In this document: positions 25,091 through 32,785 of the stretch, piece by piece
Numbering within the stretch: the stretch's first letter is position 1
Layout: every line of letters starts with the position of its first letter
Assembly (NCBI GenBank): GCA_900539525.1
Contig: UQCM01000016.1
Location: forward strand, 1-47,204
Direction of reading: 5' to 3'
DNA from: an uncultured Blautia sp.
GTDB taxonomy: Bacteria > Bacillota > Clostridia > Lachnospirales > Lachnospiraceae
DNA: 47,204 nt
Program-made: the position numbers and the translations under genes
The notes under the pieces: model-generated
The model's input: only the letters and a program-made list of their open reading frames with translations
What the model was told of the DNA's origin: nothing
Database searches by the model: none

Positions 25091-25138
25091 CCAGGTTGCA
25101 AGGCTGGTGATTTTTTTGCGAATGGACTCTGAATAGTT
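25091..25138 (+). repeat. Hairpin with T-run followed by partial copy of dispersed repeat 1
   Basis: CCAG (25091-25094) faces CTGG (25104-25107) and is followed by TGATTTTTTT, a weak terminator for the LRR gene. Immediately after, 25114-25138 matches 24 of 25 bases of the right end of the repeat at 35383-35443. The repeat's own GCCTC/GAGGC hairpin is replaced here by a different one. Confidence 0.6.
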
Positions 25139-25313
25139 ACTCCTGTTGCGTAATTTTGATTGCTTCATCAGGATGATAGTACTTTCGTGTCATGTGGAGA
25201 AATGGAAAAAATTGTATAATAAAAAAACACAGTGGATGTGCTGTGCACAGGAAAGGAAGGATGATCCTTTAGATGCGGATGTCCCTTCCGAGAAGAAAAG
25301 GAGGGAATATTTT

Positions 25314-27023
25314 ATGAAAAAACACATTTCAAAACTTTTTGTGGCTGTTCTGCTGGTCCTTTCAGTGGCTTTCATACTGCCCGGCAAAGTAAGTGCGGCC
25401 ATCACCGGATCCGGTTCGGGAACAGGCAGTGATCCTCATGTACTCACCATCGATCACTGCGAGAATGAAACCTTTGTGTACACCGTATCGACACAGGCGG
25501 ATCCCAAACTGGGTTACTGCTCCTATGTAACCCTGAACATGGCCAGCGCAGGAAGACTGACGGTGACGAATAAGGGTGATTATACCATTTATTACAGCAC
25601 AGATGGCGGAACTACCTGGACCAACAGTTTTAAGGTCAATGCAGTAACCATGAAAAAAGATGCCGTTATGAACTTGAAAATCAGAGGCAACAGCGGTTCC
25701 ACCGGTGAACTGTACATCACCAGCGTAAAACTGGGTGAATCGCTGGAAGAATGGAACAGTCCACAGACAGCCCTGGATATCTCCAATGGCTATGACGGTA
25801 CCACCACCAGCTTTGAGGGCATTTCCAAACAGACGGTATGGTATAAATTTACGATTGCCAAAGAGGCTGTCGCTACCATTTTCTTACCGGGAAACAACTA
25901 CTATGTGGAATTGCTGGATCCAAACGGCAACAAGATTCTGGAGGATATGTTCCATCGTTATGACACGGGCGATGGAAACAGCGACGGAAGCTATACAAAA
26001 ACAGTGTATACGCCCGGAACCTACTACCTCAGCGTTATCAATTATGTTGGGAAGTATATTGGCGATCTGAAATTTTCCATGCGTGATTACGTTCCCATCA
26101 CACAGCTGAATTTCGAGCACGGCACAAACTATACGGTGACCTGGAGCAAGTATGGTCCTACCGGCTATGTGCAGAACAATTATACGGTACCGGCAGGTGT
26201 GGACGGAACCATCGCCAGAACGACTCATGACGCCAGCTTTTTCTCTAAGGTGCTGTATTCGTTTGCGGGTACAGAGCAGACTGTATTCGACGTGGGTACG
26301 ATTAAGAAGTTCGGAACTACCACGATCCGCTATTATGACGAGAGAGGCAAAGAGGTCGCTTCTTATACCGTAAATATCGTTCCACCGCCGGTGGGCGGAG
26401 CAGAATTCATCGGTTCCACCAGATCCATCGACATTAAAGTAAATCAGGGTGACGGCTGGGCTGCTGACTACATTCGTGTATACCAGGAGAAGAGCGGAAA
26501 ATGGGTGCTCATTAATTCAGTTCCTGTCAAAAACCTTGGCAGCTTATCGAATGTAAAGCCCATTAAGATTTCCAAACTGTCTGCGAACAAAAACTACAAG
26601 TTCCGTCTGGCGTATTACGACGATGAATCGAAGGTGGAAGGTAAAGCCACGACCTTTACCGCAGGAACCGCAGTAAAGACCAGGCCGGCGATCAAGAGCA
26701 TCGGAAAGACAAAGATTACCAAGAGAAGAGCCTATTCGACCCATAATCCCGGAAAGATTACCGAGTGGAGAGAGTACTACGATCTCTACACAGCCACCGC
26801 AAAGATTGCTGTGAAAAAGGTGAAGGGTGCTAACGGATATGATTTCAATACCGGTACCTATCTGAAGAAGACCAGCGGCACCGTCACCCTCGCTTCGGCC
26901 CGAGTGAAAAAAACCAACCTTTCCAGAACACAAAGTGTGAAGGTCCGCACTGTACGTGTGATCAGTTCCTATGCGAAGGCCTATGGTCCCTGGTCATCGA
27001 CAAAGAAAGTCAGGATAAGATGA
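25314..27023 (+). CDS. Secreted beta-rich protein with FN3-like modules
   Basis: 569 residues from ATG 25314 (AAAGGAGGG upstream). The signal peptide is MKKHISKLFVAVLLVLSVAF with cleavage near VSA-A. After it come beta-rich modules. One at about residues 140-260 (SPQTALDISNGYDGTT, VWYKFTIAKEAVATIFLPGN, TPGTYYLSVINYVGKY) resembles pre-peptidase C-terminal domains. Later FN3-like stretches end in a basic segment with AYGPWSSTKKVRIR. The last motif resembles the end of the preceding LRR protein (TSAWKKVKI). No membrane anchor or LPXTG is seen. Function unknown, possibly cell-surface binding. Its base composition is clearly richer in G+C than that of the LRR gene. Confidence 0.8.
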   Translation: MKKHISKLFVAVLLVLSVAFILPGKVSAAITGSGSGTGSDPHVLTIDHCENETFVYTVSTQADPKLGYCSYVTLNMASAGRLTVTNKGDYTIYYSTDGGTTWTNSFKVNAVTMKKDAVMNLKIRGNSGSTGELYITSVKLGESLEEWNSPQTALDISNGYDGTTTSFEGISKQTVWYKFTIAKEAVATIFLPGNNYYVELLDPNGNKILEDMFHRYDTGDGNSDGSYTKTVYTPGTYYLSVINYVGKYIGDLKFSMRDYVPITQLNFEHGTNYTVTWSKYGPTGYVQNNYTVPAGVDGTIARTTHDASFFSKVLYSFAGTEQTVFDVGTIKKFGTTTIRYYDERGKEVASYTVNIVPPPVGGAEFIGSTRSIDIKVNQGDGWAADYIRVYQEKSGKWVLINSVPVKNLGSLSNVKPIKISKLSANKNYKFRLAYYDDESKVEGKATTFTAGTAVKTRPAIKSIGKTKITKRRAYSTHNPGKITEWREYYDLYTATAKIAVKKVKGANGYDFNTGTYLKKTSGTVTLASARVKKTNLSRTQSVKVRTVRVISSYAKAYGPWSSTKKVRIR

Positions 27024-27040
27024 AATAAGTAATATGATTG

Positions 27041-27074
27041 TCCCGCAAGTTCATTGTGAACTTGCGGGATTTTT
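27041..27074 (+). terminator. Rho-independent terminator after the secreted protein
   Basis: TCCCGCAAGTTCA (27041-27053) pairs perfectly with TGAACTTGCGGGA (27057-27069), with a 3-base loop and five T. Confidence 0.92.
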
Positions 27075-27092
27075 ACTGTGACACAACAATAC

Positions 27093-27128
27093 AGCCCGGA
27101 AATCCGGCATTTTACGGATTTCCGGGCT
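27093..27128 (-). terminator. Terminator of the minus-strand transporter gene
   Basis: AGCCCGGAAATCCG (27093-27106) pairs perfectly with CGGATTTCCGGGCT (27115-27128). It lies 9 bases past the transporter stop. The U-run is poor on both strands, but the stem is very stable. Confidence 0.72.
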
Positions 27129-27137
27129 TATGTTGCA

Positions 27138-28493
27138 TTATACCTTAATCAGACCCAATGCCTCTGATACTGCGAAGATCAGAATCAGAACAAGACAGAC
27201 CGGGGCGATCCATTTCAGCATGATGGTGTAAAATTTCTTTTCTTTAAATGGGGCACTGCGTTCCACTTCGTCGTAAATGACCTTCGGACCGATAAAGAAT
27301 CCGATACTGACGCAGGTCAGGATCGCAACGATCGGCATCAGGACGCTGTTGCTTATGAAGTCGAAGAAATCAAGAAGCCCCATGCCAAGGATTTTAATGA
27401 AATCAAGAGGACCGAATCCCAGAGAGATAAAGCTTCCCACGATCAGCAGGTATGCTGTGACGATCAGGGTGGCTTTTTTTCTGTTCCAGTGAAGCTGATC
27501 GCAGACAATGGATACGTTTGTCTCCAGCAGGGAGATGGAGGAGGTAACAGCTGCAAAAAGAACAAGGATAAAGAATGCCGTACCGATGATCCTGCCAAAG
27601 TTCATGCTTTCGAATACTTTTGGTAAAGTAATGAACATAAGGGACGGACCTTTGCTTAAAGCCTCCTGGCTTCCGCCAGAAAAAACAAATACGGAAGGCA
27701 CGATCATCAGACCGGCCAGAATGGCGATCACAGTATCAAAGATCTCGATCTGTCTTACGGATCTGCGCAGGTCATCTTCCTTTTTCATATAGGAACCATA
27801 CGTGATCATGATTCCCATGGCCAGGGACATGGAGTAGAATAGCTGTCCCATGGCAGCGAACAGGGTCGTCAGGGAAAAATGCTTTATATCGGGCAGCAGA
27901 TAGTATTTGACACCTTCAGCGGCTCCCGGCCTTGTGATACAAAATGCAGAAATACCGATGATCAGAATAAGAAGAACCGGCATCAGGATCATACTTGCCT
28001 TTTCGATTCCTTTCTGAACTCCTATGATAACGACTGCAGCGGTTAAAAATATAAAAAGTGAAAACCAGACGATCGGTTCCGCTGCCTGTGCGATAAATCC
28101 TGTAAAATAGTTGTCAGAAGCAGCAGCTTCCACCTGTCCGGTCAGAAATGCTCCCAGATATTTGACAACCCATCCGCCGATCACACAGTAATACGGTGTA
28201 ATGATAAATGGAACGATGCAGGCCAGATAACCGGTAAAGCGGAAGCGTTTATCCAGTTTTTTGAATGCACCTATGGCGCTCAGTCCGGTTGCACGTCCGA
28301 TGCCTGTTTCTGTTATCATCAGCGTAAAGCCGAAGATGACAGCAAGAAGCAGGTAGATCAGGATAAAGATTCCGCCGCCGTACTTGGCAGCCAGATACGG
28401 GAATCTCCAGAGATTGCCGAGGCCCACGGCAGAACCGGCTGCGGCAAAGACGAAGCCGAGTCTGCTGGAAAAAGAGTCTCTCTTTTTGTTCAT
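27138..28493 (-). CDS. Sodium-dependent transporter of the neurotransmitter:sodium symporter family
   Basis: 451 residues, about eleven to twelve membrane segments, the usual size for bacterial members. The family signature is at the start: SRLGFVFAAAGSAVGLGNLW, then RFPYLAAKYGGG, the unwound first helix that binds sodium and substrate in LeuT-type proteins. TETGIGRATGLSA and the later GPSLMFITLPKVFESM also fit. It imports an amino acid or related amine with sodium; the substrate cannot be read. It is transcribed alone from a clear promoter and ends at its own hairpin. Confidence 0.93.
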   Translation of the reverse strand: MNKKRDSFSSRLGFVFAAAGSAVGLGNLWRFPYLAAKYGGGIFILIYLLLAVIFGFTLMITETGIGRATGLSAIGAFKKLDKRFRFTGYLACIVPFIITPYYCVIGGWVVKYLGAFLTGQVEAAASDNYFTGFIAQAAEPIVWFSLFIFLTAAVVIIGVQKGIEKASMILMPVLLILIIGISAFCITRPGAAEGVKYYLLPDIKHFSLTTLFAAMGQLFYSMSLAMGIMITYGSYMKKEDDLRRSVRQIEIFDTVIAILAGLMIVPSVFVFSGGSQEALSKGPSLMFITLPKVFESMNFGRIIGTAFFILVLFAAVTSSISLLETNVSIVCDQLHWNRKKATLIVTAYLLIVGSFISLGFGPLDFIKILGMGLLDFFDFISNSVLMPIVAILTCVSIGFFIGPKVIYDEVERSAPFKEKKFYTIMLKWIAPVCLVLILIFAVSEALGLIKV

Positions 28494-28530
28494 GATAAAT
28501 GTACTCCTTTAATATGATAGTGTTTCTGTT

Positions 28531-28559
28531 ATTATGCCATTTTTCGACAGGAAATGCAA
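28531..28559 (-). promoter_or_regulatory. Promoter of the sodium-dependent transporter
   Basis: On the minus strand, TTGCAT (28559-28554), a 17-base spacer and CATAAT (28536-28531) with extended TGG; AAAGGAG at 28510-28504 serves the start. Confidence 0.7.
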
Positions 28560-28565
28560 GGGATA

Positions 28566-28586
28566 CGAGAGTAGCTGCTACTCTCG
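28566..28586. repeat. Perfect hairpin between divergent promoters
   Basis: CGAGAGTAG (28566-28574) and CTACTCTCG (28578-28586) form a 9-pair stem with a 3-base loop. It sits between the promoter of the transporter and that of the pan operon and could be an operator. The arm CGAGAGTAGC recurs at about 31547, next to another dispersed repeat. Confidence 0.6.
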
Positions 28587-28588
28587 GA

Positions 28589-28616
28589 TTGCATATTTTC
28601 AGAACTGTGCTATAAT
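28589..28616 (+). promoter_or_regulatory. Promoter of the pan operon
   Basis: TTGCAT (28589-28594), a 16-base spacer and TATAAT (28611-28616) with extended TGC. A leader of about 170 bases lies between it and panD and contains a CCTCC-GGGC-GGAGG hairpin; it might carry a regulatory RNA. Confidence 0.7.
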
Positions 28617-28786
28617 ATCCGCGGAGATAGTATTTGTTCCAAAGCTATACTCTATCTGATTCGCTTGTTATTTCATGGAAGAGCTGCAAGATAACAATGA
28701 CCCTGCCGGAGATACCGGGGGACCTCCGGGCGGAGGCGTGCAGGAAACAAGTGCAGGAGTCATCATCTTATAGAAAGGAAAATGAA

Positions 28787-29179
28787 ATGACAGTAGAAAT
28801 GTTAAAATCCAAGATTCACCGTGCGGTCGTAAAGCAGGCGCAGCTGGAATATGTAGGCAGCATTACGGTAGATGAGAAGCTGCTGGATGCAGCCGGGATT
28901 CTGGAATACGAGAAGGTTCAGATCGTAGATGTCAACAATGGCAGCCGGTTTGAAACGTACACCATCGCCGGAGAGGCAGGGAGTGGAATGATCTGCTTAA
29001 ACGGTGCAGCAGCAAGATGCGTAAGCGTCGGTGATAAGATTATTATTATGGCATATGGAAATTATGATATGCAGGAAGCAAAGAAACATAAACCTTCCGT
29101 TGTTTTTGTGGACGAGGAGAATAAGATCAGCCGTATTACGAATTATGAGAAACATGGTTTCTTAGAAGACATGGAATAA
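28787..29179 (+). CDS. panD: Aspartate 1-decarboxylase
   Basis: 130 residues from ATG 28787 (AAAGGAA upstream). The reading further upstream enters the leader and is not needed. The proenzyme cleavage site Gly24-Ser25 is in the family-typical place (EYVGSITVD); self-cleavage makes a pyruvoyl group on Ser25. The residues around ICLNGAAARCVSVGDKIII also match. It converts aspartate to beta-alanine for pantothenate. It is first in an operon with panC (55-base gap) and a BASS transporter. Confidence 0.95.
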   Translation: MTVEMLKSKIHRAVVKQAQLEYVGSITVDEKLLDAAGILEYEKVQIVDVNNGSRFETYTIAGEAGSGMICLNGAAARCVSVGDKIIIMAYGNYDMQEAKKHKPSVVFVDEENKISRITNYEKHGFLEDME

Positions 29180-29234
29180 CAGTGAAATCAGAACAGAGGC
29201 TATCTTCAAAACCATAAGAAATGAGGAAGAAGAA

Positions 29235-30080
29235 ATGAAGGTATTAACAACAATTTCTGAAACGAGAGAGCAGGTCAAAGAGTGGAAAAAGCAGGGACTT
29301 ACCATCGGGCTTGTGCCGACCATGGGCTATTTGCATGAGGGGCATGCAAGCCTGATCAAAAAGTGCCGGGAAGAAAATGACAGAGTTGTGGTATCCGTGT
29401 TTGTGAATCCGACACAGTTTGGACCGAATGAGGATCTGGAGGCATATCCCAGGGATTTTGAGCGCGACAGCAGGCTGTGTGAAGAGTTGGGGGCCGATCT
29501 GATCTTTCACCCGGAGCCGGAGGAGATGTACCATGATCCACATGCATTTGTGAGCATCGATCTGCTTTCGGAGACTCTGTGCGGTAAGACACGCCCGATT
29601 CATTTCAAGGGCGTTTGTACCGTCGTATCAAAGCTGTTCAACATCGTATCCCCCGATAATGCTTACTTTGGGCAGAAGGATGCACAACAGCTGGCAATCA
29701 TCAGAAAGATGGTTCAGGATCTGAATTATAATATCCGTATTGTAGGATGTCCGATCGTTAGGGAACCTGACGGGCTGGCGAAGTCCTCACGGAATACTTA
29801 TCTGGATCCGCAGGAGCGGCAGGCTGCACTCTGTCTGAACCGTGCGGTCCTTTGCGGGCAGGAGATGATCCGGAAGGGGATACAGAGTGAAGAAGTGCTC
29901 CGTGAAATGAGAGCGGTGATCGAGGCAGAACCCCTTGCGAGAATCGACTATGTTTCTGTGGTGGATGCACTTACCATGCAGCCGGTTGACAGGGTTGAGA
30001 AGGATGTGCTGGTGGCAATGGCTGTTTACATCGGAAAGACAAGGTTGATCGATAACTTTGGTTTTGAGGTGACGCCATGA
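29235..30080 (+). CDS. panC: Pantoate--beta-alanine ligase
   Basis: 281 residues with a GAGGAAG ribosome site. The nucleotidyl-transferase motifs are clear: PTMGYLHEGHASLI (HIGH-type), VSVFVNPTQFGPNEDLEAYP, FGQKDAQQLAIIRKM, and VREPDGLAKSSRNTYL. It activates pantoate with ATP and joins it to beta-alanine made by PanD. panB and panE are not in the window, so pantoate must come from another locus or from outside. The stop overlaps the next start (ATGA). Confidence 0.97.
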   Translation: MKVLTTISETREQVKEWKKQGLTIGLVPTMGYLHEGHASLIKKCREENDRVVVSVFVNPTQFGPNEDLEAYPRDFERDSRLCEELGADLIFHPEPEEMYHDPHAFVSIDLLSETLCGKTRPIHFKGVCTVVSKLFNIVSPDNAYFGQKDAQQLAIIRKMVQDLNYNIRIVGCPIVREPDGLAKSSRNTYLDPQERQAALCLNRAVLCGQEMIRKGIQSEEVLREMRAVIEAEPLARIDYVSVVDALTMQPVDRVEKDVLVAMAVYIGKTRLIDNFGFEVTP

Positions 30081-31039
30081 AAAAAATCGCAGCGGCCGCA
30101 TCTTTTTTGACACGTTACATCAGTATTATTATCCTGATCTTTTCAGGACTGGCCTTCCTGAAACCGGAAGGGTTTTCCTGGGCAACCGGCTACACATCGA
30201 TTTTTCTCGGTGTTGCCATGTTTGGCATGGGACTGACGATCCGGGCAGAAGATTTTAAAGTGGTGTTTTCAAGACCTAAGGAAATTCTTACAGGATGCCT
30301 GGCGCAGTACACGGTGATGCCGGCAGCGGCATGGCTGTTGTCCACCCTGCTTGGCTTAAGTCCTGATCTGGCTATCGGAGTGATTCTGGTAGGCTGCTGT
30401 CCGGGAGGAACCGCCAGCAATGTGATCACCTATATTGCCGGCGGTGATGTGGCGCTTTCCGTTGGAATGACCATCGTATCCACCCTGCTGGCACCGATCG
30501 CGACACCGGTTCTTGTTTACCTGCTGGGAGGTGCATGGGTGGAGGTGTCACTGATGGCAATGATTCTTTCTGTGGTAAAGGTGATTCTGGTTCCAGTGTT
30601 ACTGGGGCTTCTGCTCCATCGGCTGTTTGGAAAGCAGATCGAACGTATCCAGGAGATCCTGCCGCTGATCTCGGTTATCTCCATCGTAATGATCATTTCC
30701 GGAATTGTGGCAAGCAACAAAGAAAAGGTCATTACCAGCGGTCTGCTGGTGCTGGGGGTTGTGATCCTGCACAATCTGCTGGGAATGCTTCTGGGACTTC
30801 TTATCGCGAAAGTACAGCATATCGAATATCACAAAGCATCAGCAATCGCCATAGAGGTGGGGATGCAGAACAGTGGTCTTGCGGTATCCCTGGCAACGGC
30901 TAACTTTGCAGCCAATCCGCTGGCAACACTGCCGGGAGCGATTTTCAGTGTATGGCACAATATTGCCGGATCGATTTTTGCGGGGATTCGCAGACGAGAG
31001 ATGGTAAAGGTTGAAGAGAGAAAACAGATAGCAGCATAG
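30077..31039 (+). CDS. BASS-family transporter, possibly PanS-like
   Basis: 320 residues and about nine to ten membrane helices, the usual size for the bile acid:sodium symporter family. Family signatures are GVAMFGMGLTIRAEDF near residue 45 and CCPGGTASNVITYIAGGDVA near 110. The start overlaps the panC stop by four bases, so translation is coupled. A BASS-family member called PanS in Salmonella moves ketopantoate; that precedent and the operon make pantoate or ketopantoate the likely substrate. Bile acids remain an alternative in a gut organism. Function here is inferred from context. Confidence 0.88.
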   Translation: MKKIAAAASFLTRYISIIILIFSGLAFLKPEGFSWATGYTSIFLGVAMFGMGLTIRAEDFKVVFSRPKEILTGCLAQYTVMPAAAWLLSTLLGLSPDLAIGVILVGCCPGGTASNVITYIAGGDVALSVGMTIVSTLLAPIATPVLVYLLGGAWVEVSLMAMILSVVKVILVPVLLGLLLHRLFGKQIERIQEILPLISVISIVMIISGIVASNKEKVITSGLLVLGVVILHNLLGMLLGLLIAKVQHIEYHKASAIAIEVGMQNSGLAVSLATANFAANPLATLPGAIFSVWHNIAGSIFAGIRRREMVKVEERKQIAA

Positions 31040-31054
31040 TTACTGTTATGTTAT

Positions 31055-31087
31055 GAGGGCATATCAGACGGGAGTCGATATGCCCTC
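31055..31087 (+). terminator. Hairpin ending the pan operon
   Basis: GAGGGCATATC (31055-31065) pairs perfectly with GATATGCCCTC (31077-31087). The T-run after it is short. Confidence 0.65.
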
Positions 31088-31140
31088 TTAGTGTATTGAA
31101 AGTAACCAGATACTTATTCAAGGATTTTCCTATGTCATGA

Positions 31141-31172
31141 AAAAAAGCTCTTGAATAATCAAGAGCTTTTTT
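31141..31172 (-). terminator. Terminator of the tRNA unit
   Basis: AAAAAAGCTCTTGA (31141-31154) pairs with TCAAGAGCTTTTTT (31159-31172). On the minus strand it lies 3 bases past the tRNA-Cys and ends in a run of seven T. Confidence 0.88.
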
Positions 31173-31175
31173 AAG

Positions 31176-31246
31176 AGGCGACAACCAGATTTGAACTGGT
31201 GATAAGGGTGTTGCAGACCCGTGCCTTACCACTTGGCTATGTCGCC
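31176..31246 (-). tRNA. tRNA-Cys (anticodon GCA)
   Basis: The minus strand folds as a cloverleaf: acceptor GGCGACA with TGTCGCC, D arm GCC-AAGTGGTAA-GGC, anticodon loop CTGCAAC (GCA), and T arm CCAG-TTCAAAT-CTGG. The base after the acceptor stem is T, the usual discriminator for tRNA-Cys. CCA is not encoded. Confidence 0.95.
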
Positions 31247-31312
31247 TTACAGCTTTTATAGTTTATCAAAAAAAATCCGATTTGTCAAGAAGAAATTAGA
31301 TTTTTTTTGAAA

Positions 31313-31384
31313 TGACTCCTACGGGAATCGAACCCGTGTTACCGCCGTGAAAGGGCGATGTCTTAACCGCTTGACCAAGGAGCC
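31313..31384 (-). tRNA. tRNA-Glu (anticodon TTC)
   Basis: On the minus strand the acceptor GGCTCCT pairs with AGGAGTC (one G-T pair) and the discriminator is A. The anticodon loop is CTTTCAC (TTC) in a CCGCC-type stem, and the T arm is ACGGG-TTCGATT-CCCGT. CCA is not encoded. It is 66 bases upstream of tRNA-Cys and in the same transcript. Confidence 0.95.
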
Positions 31385-31413
31385 ATAGTGTTCAGTCGTG
31401 ACGACCGAGTTAT

Positions 31414-31442
31414 ATACTAGCATACAACGCAACAAAATGCAA
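31414..31442 (-). promoter_or_regulatory. Promoter of the tRNA-Glu/tRNA-Cys unit
   Basis: On the minus strand, TTGCAT (31442-31437), a 17-base spacer and TAGTAT (31419-31414) with extended TGC, about 30 bases before the tRNA-Glu. Confidence 0.7.
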
Positions 31443-31568
31443 GCACTTTTTTTAAAAAAGAAAAAGAAGTATAATAGTTACTATCCACACGTCAGCCAGT
31501 TCGAGGTGTTTTCTGTGAGTGTAGCAAAACGGAAGTCACGTAAAAACCCGAGAGTAGCAGCGCGATAG

Positions 31569-31613
31569 GATGCAAAATGCATCATATCTGTGCATCGCGA
31601 AGCGTGTTACTGG
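31569..31613 (+). repeat. Dispersed repeat 2, copy A, with adjacent hairpin
   Basis: A perfect hairpin GATGCA-AAA-TGCATC (31569-31583) is followed by a 22-base stretch (31592-31613, beginning GCATCGCGAAGCGTGTT) that matches 33781-33802 in 21 of 22 bases. It lies in the leader of the next gene, 37 bases before its start. After it GTTACTGGTCAC can pair imperfectly with GTGAACAGTTAC. Confidence 0.65.
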
Positions 31614-31649
31614 TCACGGAGTGAACAGTTACAAGAAAGGAGAAAGATC

Positions 31650-32666
31650 ATGGAACATGAAGAGATACGTATTGAACGTTCAATTATACATATTCTGGAT
31701 TCAAGCATCGGGATGCCGGTTCTGTCGGATGCTGAGCTGGATCACGGGTCGGACTTCGGGGATTTCCTTAAGGGGCATATCCACCGGATCGCAGGGAGTG
31801 ATGAGATAAAAAACTGCAGCTTTGACAGAGAGGAGTCGGAAATCTATCCGCTGCTTATGGAATGGGATGCAGAGAAGTTTGTGGAGGTATCCCGCCAGAT
31901 TGCGGAAAAGCTGTATGCGATCATGAATGCAAACATTGCCATCCCGGCGGCGGATCTTCTGGTCGTGCTGTATTCCGTCGAGCAGCATCCTTATCTGGCG
32001 CTGCTGAAAATGAATTACAAGACCAGTTATACCCACAGGACCCAATCGGATCCATGGGGGAACAACAATGATGTGATCATGTATAAGGCGATCCTTCCGG
32101 GTGAGAAGCAAAAGCTTCAGGAGGCGGCATTGATCGATCTTGAGGATTTTTCGATTCGTCTGCTGGAGAAAAAGTATGAGGTCAACGGGGTGAAGACCAA
32201 TTATTTTTCTACGCTGTTTTTGAAGTGCCGGGGATCAATGTCACCGAAGACAAAGCTGGCGATCGTGGACCGGGCGGTAGCAGATGTCCAGAGGAAGTAT
32301 TTCGGGGAATCAGAACAGTTTGAGATCCGGATGGAGACAAAAAGCATTATCAATCAGGAACTGGAGGAAAAGGGGAGCCTGGATGTACCGACCGTTATTG
32401 ACCGCATTTTCAGGGATAAGACGGAGATGAAAGAGGAAGTGCAGGAAAAGCTGGAGAAGTGGAACATTACGGATGCACCGGTAGAACCGCACAATCCGGC
32501 CACTACCAGGAAATTTGAAAAGCAGCATCTGATGACGGATACGGGAATTGAGATCAAGATACCGATGGAGGCTTACAATAATAAAGATACCATTGAATTT
32601 ATCACCAATCCGGATGGCACGATTTCCGTGCTCATCAAGAATATCGGCAGTATTGAAAGCCGATGA
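31650..32666 (+). CDS. Nucleoid-associated protein (NdpA/YejK family)
   Basis: 338 residues from ATG 31650 (AAAGGAG upstream); the upstream in-frame sequence is dispersed repeat and not coding. It begins EEIRIERSIIHILDSSIGMP, and further pieces such as LLVVLYSVEQHPYLALLKMN and EGNGVKTNYF-like VNGVKTNYFSTLFLKCRG fit PF04245 nucleoid-associated proteins of Gram-positive bacteria. These bind the chromosome, but their precise role is unsettled. It is the first gene after the tRNA unit on the opposite strand. No terminator separates it clearly from the amidase gene. Confidence 0.82.
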   Translation: MEHEEIRIERSIIHILDSSIGMPVLSDAELDHGSDFGDFLKGHIHRIAGSDEIKNCSFDREESEIYPLLMEWDAEKFVEVSRQIAEKLYAIMNANIAIPAADLLVVLYSVEQHPYLALLKMNYKTSYTHRTQSDPWGNNNDVIMYKAILPGEKQKLQEAALIDLEDFSIRLLEKKYEVNGVKTNYFSTLFLKCRGSMSPKTKLAIVDRAVADVQRKYFGESEQFEIRMETKSIINQELEEKGSLDVPTVIDRIFRDKTEMKEEVQEKLEKWNITDAPVEPHNPATTRKFEKQHLMTDTGIEIKIPMEAYNNKDTIEFITNPDGTISVLIKNIGSIESR

Positions 32667-32673
32667 GAAATCA

Positions 32674-32784
32674 ATGGAAGACGTTGAACGGAAGCATAGA
32701 AAGAGCGGTCGCCTGAGAAAAGACTGCATAGCACGGAGAAATTATGGAAGCCGGTGAACGGAAGAACAGAAAGGAGCGAGTGAC
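32674..32784 (+). repeat. Imperfect tandem duplication in the gap before the amidase
   Basis: A segment starting ATGGAAGACGTTGAACGGAA at 32674 recurs, changed, as ATGGAAGCCGGTGAACGGAA at 32744, a period of 70 bases with about 35 bases alike. The second copy carries the AAAGGAG ribosome site of the next gene. A local duplication of the leader is the simplest reading. Confidence 0.55.
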
Positions 32785-32785
32785 T

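Noticed and set aside
31570..31809. 79-residue frame starting in repeat 2 and overlapping the nucleoid-associated gene
   Set aside because: No ribosome site, starts in repeat sequence, and is out of frame with a well-supported gene.
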